Source: Methanocorpusculum sp.
GTDB lineage: Archaea > Halobacteriota > Methanomicrobia > Methanomicrobiales > Methanocorpusculaceae
Assembly: GCA_029986255.1 (NCBI GenBank)
Contig: DALTYD010000002.1
Location: 1 to 64,000 of the forward strand
Length of the DNA: 64,000 nucleotides
Direction of reading: 5' to 3'
This document shows, piece after piece, positions 47,560 through 57,485 of this stretch. The notes below the pieces were generated by a model, which had not been told where the DNA came from, did not search any database, and was given only the letters and a program-made list of their open reading frames with translations. The position numbers were made by a program, and so were the translations under genes. How positions within the stretch are numbered: position 1 is the first letter of the stretch; each line of letters starts with the position of its first letter.

Positions 47560-48366
47560 ATGAAGGAAAAAGATCGCACACTGCTTCTCGCCGCAGATGA
47601 ACTTGCCCGAACAGTGAAGGCTCTTGCCATCATTTCTTTCCTAAATAAAGAAAACGAAATTCATCTGGAAACTCCAGTGATATGGGTTCGCGACATACAA
47701 CCGGAGATTCTGCGCGATCACACCATGGTGGCACTGGTAGACTACTGTTCCAATCATATCATTGATGCAGTTGTTCAGTACAAGATTCTAACAAAAATGC
47801 AGATTGGAACCGTAGTTGCAGTATTCCCATATGCATTACTTATTTATGACCTTGAGGATGCAAACGATCAGTTCAACATTGAGCAGTATGCTAATCTCGC
47901 CGATCTTGATGCACTACATTCGGTATTGTCATTAGCACTGGAAATAGGAAGGGAAGGGAGAGAAGGGAGAGCAATCGGCACCGCCTTTATCATTGGGGAT
48001 ATTGAAGAACTAAAACGATGGTCACATCAAGGTGTCCTAAATCCATATGAAGGACACCCAGAATCCGTGCGGGATGTACGAATGAAGGAAAACTGGGAGA
48101 GCGTCAAAGAATTTTCCCAACTTGATGGTGTATTCCTGATTGACAAAAACGGCATTATCAGTGCATCCGGAAGATATTTAGATGCAGATGGACGAGATGT
48201 ACATCTTCAGAGTGGACTTGGGGGGCGCCACCTGGCAACTGCAGCAATCACTAAGGTTGCACCAGCAATTGGAATTACTGTCTCGGAGAGTGGAGGTGTT
48301 GTTCGGGTATTTGTAGCAGGGTCAACAGTTGCGCAGATTAGGAACGATATCCGTCTCTCCGTCTAA
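47560..48366 (+). CDS. dacZ: Diadenylate cyclase, DacZ/DisA_N type
   Basis: Predicted to make the second messenger c-di-AMP from two ATP molecules. The 268-residue protein has an N-terminal domain of about 110 residues followed by the DAC domain. Active-site segments are LDGVFLIDKNGII (DGV at 189-191, where most cyclases have DGA) and SGLGGRHLATAA (GRH at 222-224). Archaeal DacZ regulates osmotic balance in species studied. It is a single gene with AAGGAG before the ATG and a T7 run right after its stop. Confidence 0.9.
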   Translation: MKEKDRTLLLAADELARTVKALAIISFLNKENEIHLETPVIWVRDIQPEILRDHTMVALVDYCSNHIIDAVVQYKILTKMQIGTVVAVFPYALLIYDLEDANDQFNIEQYANLADLDALHSVLSLALEIGREGREGRAIGTAFIIGDIEELKRWSHQGVLNPYEGHPESVRDVRMKENWESVKEFSQLDGVFLIDKNGIISASGRYLDADGRDVHLQSGLGGRHLATAAITKVAPAIGITVSESGGVVRVFVAGSTVAQIRNDIRLSV

Positions 48367-48369
48367 GTC

Positions 48370-48376
48370 TTTTTTT
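48370..48376 (+). terminator. Poly-T terminator after dacZ
   Basis: Seven T residues start three bases after the stop codon of dacZ. Confidence 0.55.
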
Positions 48377-48528
48377 AAGTAGTTATTACATACACATGAG
48401 AGATTCCCAAAAGAATCATAAGCCACAAGTATAATTTCGTGAAAATTTACATTGTACCTTTATTTCAACGTACCTTAGGATTTTCAAATAATTCCGATTT
48501 CCACAATTACTCTATGAAAAAAATGTAG

Positions 48529-49191
48529 ATGGAAATGAATTCTAAGAACTCAGTACATGATTCTCAAGAAGAGCACAACGTTGTAAACATCATAATAGAA
48601 ATAGAAATTCCGGGTAATATAATTCCAGATATGACAGAACAAGAAATTTGGTCAAACTTTTTTCACATTGGAAAACGCCTCGTCAGTGAGCATCTTATCA
48701 ATGGGAATTTTGGAAATATGAGTACACGTTATGCAGACGGTTATTTTATCACTCGTAGTGGATCCTACCTTGATGCAAACCCTGCACAAGTAGTACTCAT
48801 GCCTCTAAATGGAAGAGTGACTCCAGGAGCCTCCAGTGAATGGCGAGTACACACAGAAATCTACAATAAAGCAACGCAACACGCCGCAATTGTCCACGCT
48901 CATCCAACTCATGCCATCACACTCTCCCTTTTGATGGAGGATGAGATACTCACCATTGAAAGTGAAGGAAAAAGGCATATACCATCTATTCCCATCGTTG
49001 ATGGGCTACCCGGAACACAGGAATTAGCTGAAGCTGTTGCAGAAGAGATATGCAAGGGAAATGTGGTTGTTATTGCAAAAGGACATGGCACATTTGCCGT
49101 GGGAAAAGATTTGGATCACGCATACATTCTTACATCTCTCGCAGAACATAGTTGCAAAATACTCTACTACACAAAGCATATCAAGAAATGA
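48529..49191 (+). CDS. Class II aldolase/adducin-family protein (fuculose-phosphate aldolase-like)
   Basis: Zinc-dependent class II aldolase fold. Landmarks are NFGNMSTRYADGYFITRSGSYL, the metal histidines in VHAHPTHAI (near residue 124) and a third in AKGHGTFAVG (near 184), plus SEWRVHTEIY. Archaeal relatives cleave fuculose 1-phosphate and in methanogens are linked with making lactaldehyde for F420. The 220-residue frame has an N-terminal 34-residue extension that relatives lack; a start at 48631 (MTEQEIWSNFFHIG) would give 187 residues. No Shine-Dalgarno sequence decides between them. Confidence 0.88.
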   Translation: MEMNSKNSVHDSQEEHNVVNIIIEIEIPGNIIPDMTEQEIWSNFFHIGKRLVSEHLINGNFGNMSTRYADGYFITRSGSYLDANPAQVVLMPLNGRVTPGASSEWRVHTEIYNKATQHAAIVHAHPTHAITLSLLMEDEILTIESEGKRHIPSIPIVDGLPGTQELAEAVAEEICKGNVVVIAKGHGTFAVGKDLDHAYILTSLAEHSCKILYYTKHIKK

Positions 49192-49218
49192 CAGACCTCT
49201 TAAACGACAAACAAAAAA

Positions 49219-49554
49219 TTAGAGGAGAGCATCGATGTACTCGCTGATTCGGGGCACAGAAATCGCACCAACTGGGACCAATATTCCATTAATCAAAATA
49301 AACGGTAGCGGAGGATGGTTGACACGAATAACTTCTTTGATACTATCTGGGATCTCATTATCAAGTGCAACTAGCTCAACAGAGACATTTTCGCCGTATT
49401 TTTCCGAAAGTGCAATCTTCAACGCTGGGAATGCAAAGGAAAGCATCTCTTTCGGATAACACGCAGTGAGTCCACAAGAACGCTCAGCATCACAGGGGAA
49501 AGGACCACAGGGACGATAGGTGAAACCAATAACCTCAACAGTAATATGAGCCAT
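49219..49554 (-). CDS. Small cysteine-rich protein, possibly thioredoxin-fold
   Basis: A 111-residue protein with an N-terminal strand then RPCGPFPCDAERSCGLTACYP, four cysteines at about 16, 21, 28 and 33. Later there is a VNHPPLPFILINGILVP segment with a proline where thioredoxin-fold proteins have their cis-proline. These features suggest a thioredoxin-like or redox/metal-binding protein, but I do not recognise the family. It lies 114 bases after the thioredoxin gene on the same strand and is probably co-transcribed. Confidence 0.78.
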   Translation of the reverse strand: MAHITVEVIGFTYRPCGPFPCDAERSCGLTACYPKEMLSFAFPALKIALSEKYGENVSVELVALDNEIPDSIKEVIRVNHPPLPFILINGILVPVGAISVPRISEYIDALL

Positions 49555-49668
49555 GAATACCTTATTGAACGTCTAATAAAAAAGGTTTTTTTTTGTGAAA
49601 GTGACTTTAATGAAAACATATGCTAATATATAGCTGAACAGTACCAACATAACCTAAATAAAGAAGGA

Positions 49669-49938
49669 TTAAATAAGTGGACGGAGCAGCGCTTCAAGAT
49701 GAGCTGCATCAGTCACACCCTCTAGACGATGGATCACTTTACCATCCTTTTCAATGATGAGCGTTGGAACCACGCTGATCTTGTATTTATTTGCAAGATC
49801 CGAGAACTGATCAACATCCACCTTCTTCACATCAACCTTGTCACCAACATTTACCATAAGTGTATCAATAATTGGGCTCTGAATTTTACATGGTCCACAC
49901 CAGGTCGCAAAAAAATCATATAAGATAGGTCTTGTCAT
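49669..49938 (-). CDS. trxA: Thioredoxin
   Basis: A short 89-residue thioredoxin with the active site WCGPCK (Cys14 and Cys17) and cis-proline motif VVPTL near 57. Methanogens often have this compact form. It reduces disulfides in cytoplasmic proteins, probably via a thioredoxin reductase not in this window. It leads the transcript that continues to the cysteine-rich small protein. Confidence 0.93.
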   Translation of the reverse strand: MTRPILYDFFATWCGPCKIQSPIIDTLMVNVGDKVDVKKVDVDQFSDLANKYKISVVPTLIIEKDGKVIHRLEGVTDAAHLEALLRPLI

Positions 49939-50018
49939 AGGTACTCGTAAGACAGACTAATAGATATAACTTCTCTTTGAGGTACACATAAAATAAAGAT
50001 GACAAGGTCACAAAAATA

Positions 50019-50879
50019 TTATTCTACTTCATATAATGCTGTGATTACGTCACGATCGAACAACATACCAGATAGACGCTGATCATTATCGATGATTGGC
50101 ATTTGATCTACACGGCTACGCTTCATCTTTAAGGCGCAGTCACTAATTTCAGCATTGTTCGGTACAGAAATGACCCTTGTTACCATGACATCCTTAACTG
50201 GACGATTTGGAAGCTTCACTTTGGAGATTCCATAGGATATCGTATGATTATCGCGAATACTCTCCCACGTCCACTCATCATCATCTGTACCTGTAGAAAA
50301 GTCACTGATCTGTACCTCATCCTCAATGCGGGAACAACGAATTAGATCACGTTCAGAGATTATACCAGTCAACCTATTCAATTGGTTTAAGATAGGCATG
50401 GCATCGACTTCCGCAAGCTCCATAATCCTACCAACAACAGGAAGAGGGGTTTCCTCCCAAATAGCAAAGGTCTGTTTGTCTACAAATCGATCTCGAATTT
50501 CGCGCTTGTCATTGATCTTGGCAACAGCGCTAACAAGATCGGAGACACTCAAGAGACCAACCAATTTATTACCCTCAACAACAGGTAGGCGACGAACATT
50601 GAAATTAGTCATAATTTTTGCTGCCTCAGCAAGCAGAGCCTCAGGATGAATGGTTAATGGATCTGGACTCATAAGAAGTGCAATCTGATTCTCTTCTGCA
50701 TTGTGCAAAATGTCTTTTCTGGTGACAATGCCAATCAGTTCATCTTCTTTGATAACTGGTACTCCAGAAATACCAGTTCGCTTCAGAATCCGGAGAACGT
50801 CATCACGACTGGAGGGTATCTCCACCGACACAACATCCTTTGTCATGTAATCTTTTACAAGCATTTCGTCAGTTATCAT
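50019..50879 (-). CDS. Protein with four CBS domains
   Basis: A 286-residue protein made of two CBS pairs (four repeats), starting near residues 10, 72, 148 and 225. Each repeat has the typical pattern such as MTKDVVSVEIPSS or MVTRVISVPNNAEI followed by a GVPVI / RLPVV / MPIL / MPIID strand and a GIVTRKDI-type end. CBS pairs bind adenine nucleotides or SAM and act as sensors. There is no attached enzyme domain, so the target is unknown. Confidence 0.9.
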   Translation of the reverse strand: MITDEMLVKDYMTKDVVSVEIPSSRDDVLRILKRTGISGVPVIKEDELIGIVTRKDILHNAEENQIALLMSPDPLTIHPEALLAEAAKIMTNFNVRRLPVVEGNKLVGLLSVSDLVSAVAKINDKREIRDRFVDKQTFAIWEETPLPVVGRIMELAEVDAMPILNQLNRLTGIISERDLIRCSRIEDEVQISDFSTGTDDDEWTWESIRDNHTISYGISKVKLPNRPVKDVMVTRVISVPNNAEISDCALKMKRSRVDQMPIIDNDQRLSGMLFDRDVITALYEVE

Positions 50880-51355
50880 GGAACACCTGGGTATGTTATA
50901 CGAATTTTCTTATCGATGGAATGAATATAACACATCTTCCCAAAGAGGAAAAAGTTAGAATTACGTTAGGGCTATTGATGTAAAAACAGTTCTATCCAGT
51001 ACAATGGATAGGATAAGATTATTTAAAATATATGTACTTATATTAATGATATTAAAAAATAGTGCTAAAAATACAACATGTACAAATGAAAAATATCAGA
51101 GACTATGCGCAGAAAAAATAAGGATTCATGAATAAAATTTAACAGATATTCCAAATTCAAATTACTAAAGTGAATTTTCTAGAGTTAATAACACAAGAAG
51201 AATAAGAAGAAACATACTATCAAATATGCACCAGTATTGCCTAGAATTTCAATAATGGCAGAATCCTTATGATAGATCTCAAGACCAGATTCAGTGAAAG
51301 AAATTATATGGAGATCAAAGCAGCCATATATGAATAAAATGTAGAATAAACCAAT
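50880..51355. other. Spacer without a recognisable gene
   Basis: AT-rich with stops in all frames. Possible promoter-like AT boxes near 51020-51040, but no gene or RNA identified. Confidence 0.5.
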
Positions 51356-52381
51356 TTATTGATACACAGCACGGACAGATCGACTACTAATTCGAGATAC
51401 AAGTGAGAGTACTGGAGACTGAGTCCATGTCTTAGCATATCCAGGATCAAGGCACAAGAGGTTGGCCGGTTCTCCTTCTTCGATGATACCCCGATGTCCA
51501 AGAAGTGAAAAACCACCAAGAGCCATAGTAAGTGTTTCTTCGGGTGACGTTTTATACACAATGGTAAGGAATGCACATTCAGTAAACATATCCGGAGAAA
51601 CAAACATGACATTGTCTGTGCCGAGCCAGAGAGTACATCCTGCATCGATCATTTTCCTCACGGGGGGGCGATCTGCAGCATTTGTACCACCAAGAATCCA
51701 ATTAGATCGTGGGCAAATAACTAGAGGGATATTTCGATCAGCAGCCGCACGTATATGACGATCCTCAAAATAGGTGGCATGAATGATGAAATCAGGATCC
51801 AAAGAAAAAGCGTCATCAATGTCCTGAGGACCCGCTTCTCCAGCATGGATGGCTATATGTTTTCCGGCAGCACGAGCACACTCAATGAATGCAAGATCTT
51901 CGACATGATTAGTTGCATTGCTGAGCCCAAGTCCATCCGCAAGAAACTCTCCTCCATCTCTTCCAAAGATTACAGGGTGAATTTCAGGTATAGCTGCCTG
52001 TTGAAGAAGGCGAACTCCATTTACTCCACCCTCACGGAATTCAGCAAATGCGGTTGTCCCCGTTGAATACATAAACTGCATTGTCTCATACATGGCTGAT
52101 CTCAGATGTGCATCGGGAGTGGCACGAAGGAATCGGTGTTTCAATCCATTTGGAGGGGCAACGAGATCGGCAAGGGAATGGTCTGCAACAGACGTATCCA
52201 TTGCAACCGTATCAGCTATGTGAGTGTGCGCGTTGAAAAATGCTGGGGCTATCCATTGGGTTATAGGTTTATTACTATCCTCAATATGAATAATAATACT
52301 ATTTTCTATAGTAATGGAGACATTACGCGGTAAAAATGTATCACCACAAAAGGCAAGTCCATGTAGTTCTTTATCTAGCAT
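51356..52381 (-). CDS. Amidohydrolase-family protein (deaminase-like)
   Basis: Metal-dependent hydrolase of the amidohydrolase superfamily, 341 residues. The metal motif is FNAHTHIAD (near 51), followed by IAIHAGEAGP (near 175), IIHATYF (near 195) and WLGTDNVMF (near 255), which carry the other metal ligands. The C-terminal end has the GEPANLLCLDPG element of the composite beta domain. The order and length resemble cytosine-deaminase/SAH-deaminase relatives in methanogens. Substrate not assignable. It is divergent from sec61beta with 56 bases between the starts. Confidence 0.88.
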   Translation of the reverse strand: MLDKELHGLAFCGDTFLPRNVSITIENSIIIHIEDSNKPITQWIAPAFFNAHTHIADTVAMDTSVADHSLADLVAPPNGLKHRFLRATPDAHLRSAMYETMQFMYSTGTTAFAEFREGGVNGVRLLQQAAIPEIHPVIFGRDGGEFLADGLGLSNATNHVEDLAFIECARAAGKHIAIHAGEAGPQDIDDAFSLDPDFIIHATYFEDRHIRAAADRNIPLVICPRSNWILGGTNAADRPPVRKMIDAGCTLWLGTDNVMFVSPDMFTECAFLTIVYKTSPEETLTMALGGFSLLGHRGIIEEGEPANLLCLDPGYAKTWTQSPVLSLVSRISSRSVRAVYQ

Positions 52382-52437
52382 ATCTACCGATTTTTTCCTC
52401 CTGTGTTTATATGCATGGAGTGGAAAATATAATAATT

Positions 52438-52599
52438 ATGGGATCAAAGAAATCTGGAAGAGGATTAAGTTCATCCGCAGGCCTTGTTACATATTATGAT
52501 GCTGACAATAGAACAGCTGTGCATATCAACCCGAAGACAGTTCTAATTATGGTCTCCATTGTTGGTATTGCTATATATCTGCTGAATATCTTAATCTAA
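52438..52599 (+). CDS. Preprotein translocase subunit Sec61beta
   Basis: A 53-residue single-span membrane protein of the SecYE-beta channel. A Lys/Ser/Gly-rich start (MGSKKSGRGLSSSAGL), the segment TYYDADNRTAVHINPKTVL and one C-terminal membrane helix (IMVSIVGIAIYLLNIL) are diagnostic. The larger frame upstream is not used: a TATA-like TTTATATG at about 52406-52413 points to transcription starting close to the ATG at 52438, so the message may be almost leaderless. Confidence 0.93.
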   Translation: MGSKKSGRGLSSSAGLVTYYDADNRTAVHINPKTVLIMVSIVGIAIYLLNILI

Positions 52600-53137
52600 C
52601 GTATTTCAAAATTTAGGAGGATGGTAGAAAGATCATAACTATCCCGAGTCTTCCATTTTCAGTGAGGGTAGAAAGTAATTTTTCAACTTTTTTGAGTGGC
52701 GCAGCCTACTCTCTACTATACTATACATTTGTCTCAGTTAGACTAGAGAGAATAGGGATATAAATGTGGCACCAATGAATTAATTTTTGGATTGAAACAA
52801 AGAATTTTCTCATCTTTATCGCGCGAGAGTTGAGAATATTAAAAATTATCACCTCAGACAAAAAATTGGAAAAAAACATATGAATAAATAAAAGAAGCAT
52901 TGTTTTTTTTTACAAATACTTTGATAAAATGGAAAATTTTACCATATAACATCGAAAATATATATATATTTCTTTTGGACAGCACAGAAAAGCATTCAAA
53001 TTCAAAAAAAATGTACATCAAAGAGTTTGGCGTTCAGCTTCAAGAATAGTATAGACTGATAACTGAAAAATAAATTAAAGAAAGAGGATTACTCTGTCCA
53101 ATAAGGCAGAGAGCGAAGGGATCCATAATTATATCTC
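52600..53137. other. Spacer without a recognisable gene
   Basis: AT-rich with several homopolymer runs. No gene, RNA or clear repeat seen between sec61beta and cofE. Confidence 0.5.
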
Positions 53138-53875
53138 TCAGATATGGATAAGTTTTCGAATCAGATCTTCCTCTTTAGTGAAATAGAGAGAGTCATGGCC
53201 TTTCCAAGTTCCACAACCAGAAAATTTAACAACAGGAATACCATTGTTGCTTTCGCCCATAATGAAATTAGAGAAAGCTGCAATCTCATCAACGACTGCT
53301 TCTTCAGTGATCTGAAGTTCCATCCCGAAGAGATCATGTTCCCCACGAAAATCACGAATAGCGGTCATGCCAGCCCAACCAATAGCGTGGCCTATCTGTC
53401 CACGACGAAAAGCACGACCACATGTGTCGGTGATAATGACACCAACATGTTTCTGGGTAATCTGGTGAATTTTTTTCTGAATTTCTTGAGCTTCGGCCAT
53501 TGGATCCTTAGGTAGGATAATTATGTTGTTACCTTCGATGTTGCTGTTGTCAACACCTGCACGCACTCCAACATGACCAAAGGGAAGTTCTGAGAGGATA
53601 AATGGAGATTCCACAATGACATCGACTGATGATTCAAGAATTCCCTGAACAAATCGAGGGTCCTCTCCGATTTTTTCAGCAATTCTTTCTGCATTTTTTG
53701 TTGGTATAATATCTGATAGCGATTGAACATAACCTTTGGCTTTGGAGACAATAGTAGACGCAACACAAATGATATCACCATTTTCAAAACACGTGTTTGC
53801 ACAGATAAATGCAGAAATGTCATCACCCATGTGGACAAGAGGGATTCCAGAAATTCCAGTAACTTGAACTGACAT
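53138..53875 (-). CDS. cofE: Coenzyme F420-0:L-glutamate ligase
   Basis: GTP-dependent ligase that adds two glutamates to F420-0, completing the hydride carrier used throughout methanogenesis. The 245-residue length is normal. Family segments are GIPLVHMGDDIS near the start, CVASTIVSKAKGY near 37, RAGVDNSNIEG near 105, and TDTCGRAFRRGQIGHAIGWAGM near 150. It is a single gene on the minus strand. Confidence 0.95.
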   Translation of the reverse strand: MSVQVTGISGIPLVHMGDDISAFICANTCFENGDIICVASTIVSKAKGYVQSLSDIIPTKNAERIAEKIGEDPRFVQGILESSVDVIVESPFILSELPFGHVGVRAGVDNSNIEGNNIIILPKDPMAEAQEIQKKIHQITQKHVGVIITDTCGRAFRRGQIGHAIGWAGMTAIRDFRGEHDLFGMELQITEEAVVDEIAAFSNFIMGESNNGIPVVKFSGCGTWKGHDSLYFTKEEDLIRKLIHI

Positions 53876-54522
53876 TGACTCTCAAGTATGCATCTGTGTA
53901 ATTATAAACCAAGATGGTTTTGTACTTAGATGATAAAAGAGATTTTTTTAGTAATCAGGTTGATAAATGTTGTACAAGAACATATTGTGTTATCCTTTAT
54001 CCATGGTGCTACCAAGTTATGCACACGAACAGTAAGGGAAGTGAACGTCCTTCTTTATCTCTAGACAGAACATCGCATATAAATAGCATCCATTTATCTT
54101 GAGAGAGAGCAATATTTTGGCTAAAGATGGCAACAAAAACTTACACCAGTAAAGATAAACCAAATACAGGAAAAGTATCTTTTCAGGTAACAGACGAAAC
54201 ATATAAATAATCATAATAATTCCTGCATTATGAAAAAATGTAGTCATTTGAACAATTAAAATAGGAAAAAAAGACGAGAATAAGCTCAAAATATTATTTT
54301 TAGACTATTCTCACTAGAGCAAATCTTTTTTAGAAAGAGATGAGAGATATAAAATATGATGCACAATAGTTATCACATTTCCAACGAAATAGAGACATTT
54401 TTGACTGAGATAATGTCTAGAATTATATCAAAATAAGCTATGAAAAATTGTGAAAAAGATAGTCAAAATGTTTTTTTTTTCTTCTGAGTAGATATCACAT
54501 ATAATATATCATAATAACAAAC
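53876..54522. other. Spacer without a recognisable gene
   Basis: AT-rich, with a T11-type run near 54470. Stops occur in all frames beyond 60-90 codons and no family-like sequence was found. Confidence 0.5.
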
Positions 54523-54529
54523 AAAAAAA
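54523..54529 (-). terminator. Poly-T terminator after guaB
   Basis: On the minus strand seven T residues follow directly after the guaB stop codon. Confidence 0.55.
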
Positions 54530-55999
54530 TTAGAGATCCACTCGATAATTCGGAGCTTCGTCGGTAATTAGAATTCCATGAGGATGACTCTCCTTCAGAC
54601 CAGCCGCCGTAATCCGCACAAAACGTGCATTCTTACGCATTGACTCAATATCCTTGCTTCCAGTGTAACCCATTGCAGACTTCAAACCCCCAATAGTCTG
54701 ATAAATAACATCAATTACCGATCCAACATATGGTGTTGCACCTTCAACACCCTCTGGGACATACTTTGTCGCACCTATACCTTTCTTTTGGAAATATCGG
54801 TCGCTTGACTGACCAGATGTCATCACACCAAGCGAACCCATACCACGATATTGCTTATAGCGGCGCCCCTTCACCACAATAACCTTGCCAGGAGCCTCAT
54901 CTGTACCTGCAAACATACTCCCCATCATCACCGACGAAGCACCAGCAACTATTGCCTTCGCCACATCACCGCTATACTTCACACCACCATCAGCAATCAC
55001 AGGGACACCCAGAGGATCTGCTATATCACACACACTCGCAATAGCTGATATCTGGGGAACACCCACTCCCGCAACAATACGAGTAGTACAAATTGAACCG
55101 GGACCAATCCCAACCTTAATACCATCCACAAAATCTACTAATTCACGAGCTGCAGCTGCTGTCGCAATGTTTCCAGCGATAACATCACAAGATATCGTGC
55201 TTTTGATATCTTTTACACCACGGACCACATGCATATTGTGACAATGAGCACAGTCCACAATAATCGCATCTGCGCCTGCATCCGCAAGCATCGACGCACG
55301 TTCCATATCAAATGGACCTACAGCAGCGGCAACCCTAAGATTACCATTTTTGTCACGGTTCGCGTTTGGATACTGCTGCTTTTCCAAAAGATCCTGCATT
55401 GTAATAATACCAATCAACTTTCCTTTCTCATCCACGACTGGCAACCGCTCAACTTTCTTAGCATACATCATGTTAATGGCCTCATCAGCAGTGATATTCT
55501 CTCTCACCGTAATAGGTTGCTTCGTCATAATCGTGTCAACAGATTCTGAACCCAGTTTGGGAACCACTCCACGCACATCACGACGAGACACAATACCTAC
55601 CAATTGTTCCGTTGGATCAACTATAGGAACCCCACCAATACCATGCATATCCATCAGATTTGCAACAAACCTAATCGTTGTGTCAGGAGTAACATACCAA
55701 ACATCACGTTCGATCACCTTTTCTGCATTTTTCACAAGTTCCACAAAAGCAACTTCCTGCTCCGGTGTACAATTTCTGTGCAAAACCCCGATACCTCCAG
55801 CGCGCGCAAGAGCGATCGCCATTGCCGACTCTGTAACTGTATCCATAGCAGAACTCACAAGAGGAATTGAGAGAGGAATATTTTTTGAAAATTTCGACGT
55901 CACCATCACATCATTCGGCTCAATCCAAGATTCCGCGGGTTCAATCAGCACATCATCAAACGTTAATGCTGTGGGAATATTGAGTTTGTCACTGTACAT
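54530..55999 (-). CDS. guaB: IMP dehydrogenase
   Basis: Oxidises IMP to XMP with NAD, the first committed step of GMP synthesis. The 489-residue protein has the TIM barrel interrupted by a CBS pair (residues about 95-215), the catalytic cysteine in [13 protein letters not shown] (near 303), the flap with SSDRYFQ and the KYVPEGVEG arginine-loop region. All are intact. It starts five bases after mfnB and is probably co-transcribed with it. Confidence 0.96.
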   Translation of the reverse strand: MYSDKLNIPTALTFDDVLIEPAESWIEPNDVMVTSKFSKNIPLSIPLVSSAMDTVTESAMAIALARAGGIGVLHRNCTPEQEVAFVELVKNAEKVIERDVWYVTPDTTIRFVANLMDMHGIGGVPIVDPTEQLVGIVSRRDVRGVVPKLGSESVDTIMTKQPITVRENITADEAINMMYAKKVERLPVVDEKGKLIGIITMQDLLEKQQYPNANRDKNGNLRVAAAVGPFDMERASMLADAGADAIIVDCAHCHNMHVVRGVKDIKSTISCDVIAGNIATAAAARELVDFVDGIKVGIGPGSICTTRIVAGVGVPQISAIASVCDIADPLGVPVIADGGVKYSGDVAKAIVAGASSVMMGSMFAGTDEAPGKVIVVKGRRYKQYRGMGSLGVMTSGQSSDRYFQKKGIGATKYVPEGVEGATPYVGSVIDVIYQTIGGLKSAMGYTGSKDIESMRKNARFVRITAAGLKESHPHGILITDEAPNYRVDL

Positions 56000-56004
56000 C
56001 TTGG

Positions 56005-56694
56005 TTACCTGACCATCTGAATTGCTTTTGCTACCAGATCTGCTTTAACCATCGTTGATCGATCACCACCGCACACCATCCCCCGAACGCCAATAATATC
56101 AGGATCAATCTCCTTTAAGGCAGGGATATCTTCAAACTTCAAAGATCCTGCAATGGCAGTTTTCAGACCAAGTGAACGGTTTTGATCCGTAAATTCCTGC
56201 AGAGCATCATAGTTCATAAATTCAAATGTACTCGTTCCATCTTTTTTTCCAGTGTCAACCATTGCAAAATCAGCGCCGCATTCCGCAGCTATTTGAGACA
56301 TAATTTGGGGAGAAATCGTTCCCAATCGAACATGATCTGAATATGCAGCAATAACCACGAACTTCTCTGGAAATGGCTCTTTGACAGCACGAACCACATT
56401 CGCAATAACATCATGGGCTGCACCATTATCATTGAACATCAAACCAATCTTGACAAAGTCGGCACCAGCACATGCAGCACCATATGCAGCAATAGCTGCA
56501 TTCCCAGGAGTAGGGCCATAATCACCAATTGCAGCGGATATTGGCGTCGTTCCAGCAAGATTTTTAATTTCACGAATAACCCATGGATAGTTCGCACCAA
56601 GCGATCCCTCAGCAGGGCGCTTCACGTCAATAATGTCAGCATTGAGGCAGAATTTTGCCTCTTCTATAGAGCTGGGGCTGACTAAAAGTTTCAT
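56005..56694 (-). CDS. mfnB: (5-formylfuran-3-yl)methyl phosphate synthase
   Basis: MfnB makes the furan precursor of methanofuran, the C1 carrier of the first step of CO2 methanogenesis, from two glyceraldehyde-3-phosphate molecules. I start at the ATG at 56694 (MKLLVSPSSIEEAKFC), giving 229 residues; the upstream extension is not conserved. Landmarks of the family are DIIDVKRPAEGSLGANYPWV, SAAIGDYGPTPGN and VDTGKKDGTS. It is followed by guaB. Confidence 0.94.
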   Translation of the reverse strand: MKLLVSPSSIEEAKFCLNADIIDVKRPAEGSLGANYPWVIREIKNLAGTTPISAAIGDYGPTPGNAAIAAYGAACAGADFVKIGLMFNDNGAAHDVIANVVRAVKEPFPEKFVVIAAYSDHVRLGTISPQIMSQIAAECGADFAMVDTGKKDGTSTFEFMNYDALQEFTDQNRSLGLKTAIAGSLKFEDIPALKEIDPDIIGVRGMVCGGDRSTMVKADLVAKAIQMVR

Positions 56695-56801
56695 GGATAT
56701 TATATGGTCATTACCCTTAATAAGGACAGTCATTTTTGGTCTTTGAATAGAGAGGACCCAGAGATTAATTTATTCCAGGACATACAATATAAAATACTAA
56801 A

Positions 56802-57485
56802 ATGCGTGTTGTACTTGCAATAGATCTCAAAAAAGGATATGTAGTACACGGCAGATCTGGTGACCGAAATACCTATATGCCATTAACATGGGGGTTAGCT
56901 CATTCTGCAGAACCATCATCATATCTTGTGGAAATGAAACCAAAATATCTGTACATAGCAGATCTTGATAGGATTGGAAGGTGTGGAGATCACACTAAAC
57001 AGATTCTCCAGCTTGCAGACAAAGTAGTAGAACTCTGGGTAGATCGCGGATGTCGCACTCCAGAAGAGTATCTGCAAAAGGAGAACATACATAACATAGT
57101 GGGAACTGAGACAATCGAGGCATCTCCCAAGGATTTCAACGGAGGATTTTTGAGCGTTGATGTCATAGATGAGCATGTAATAGGACCTACATTTTCTCCA
57201 GAGACACGACCCACTGAAGTACTTTGTAAAACAAATGAAACAAATTTTGACGGATGCATTCTCTTAAATATTTCCTCAGTCGGCACATCATCAGGCATTG
57301 ATTATGCATACGCAGAACAGTTGAGAAGTAGTTCTTCAAAAAAACTCTACTATGGAGGAGGAGTGCGATCGATAGATGATCTACAAATTCTTTCAGATGC
57401 CGGATTTGATGGAGTGATTGTTTCAACTGCAGTACACAGAAGAACAGTTCCACTCGAGATCATTAGGAAGGGATCATTTTGCTGA
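56802..57485 (+). CDS. HisA-like TIM-barrel protein
   Basis: A 227-residue protein of the HisA/HisF phosphoribosyl-isomerase superfamily: AIDLKKGYVVHGRSGDR at the start, YIADLDRIGR near 46, LYYGGGVRSIDDLQIL and GFDGVIVSTAVH at the end, which form the phosphate-binding part. The first Asp is retained at residue 7. The mid-region (TIEASPKDFNGGFLSVDV) departs from true HisA. Methanogens have such paralogues of unknown substrate. It is divergent from mfnB (107 bases) and overlaps tmk by seven bases. Confidence 0.85.
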   Translation: MRVVLAIDLKKGYVVHGRSGDRNTYMPLTWGLAHSAEPSSYLVEMKPKYLYIADLDRIGRCGDHTKQILQLADKVVELWVDRGCRTPEEYLQKENIHNIVGTETIEASPKDFNGGFLSVDVIDEHVIGPTFSPETRPTEVLCKTNETNFDGCILLNISSVGTSSGIDYAYAEQLRSSSSKKLYYGGGVRSIDDLQILSDAGFDGVIVSTAVHRRTVPLEIIRKGSFC

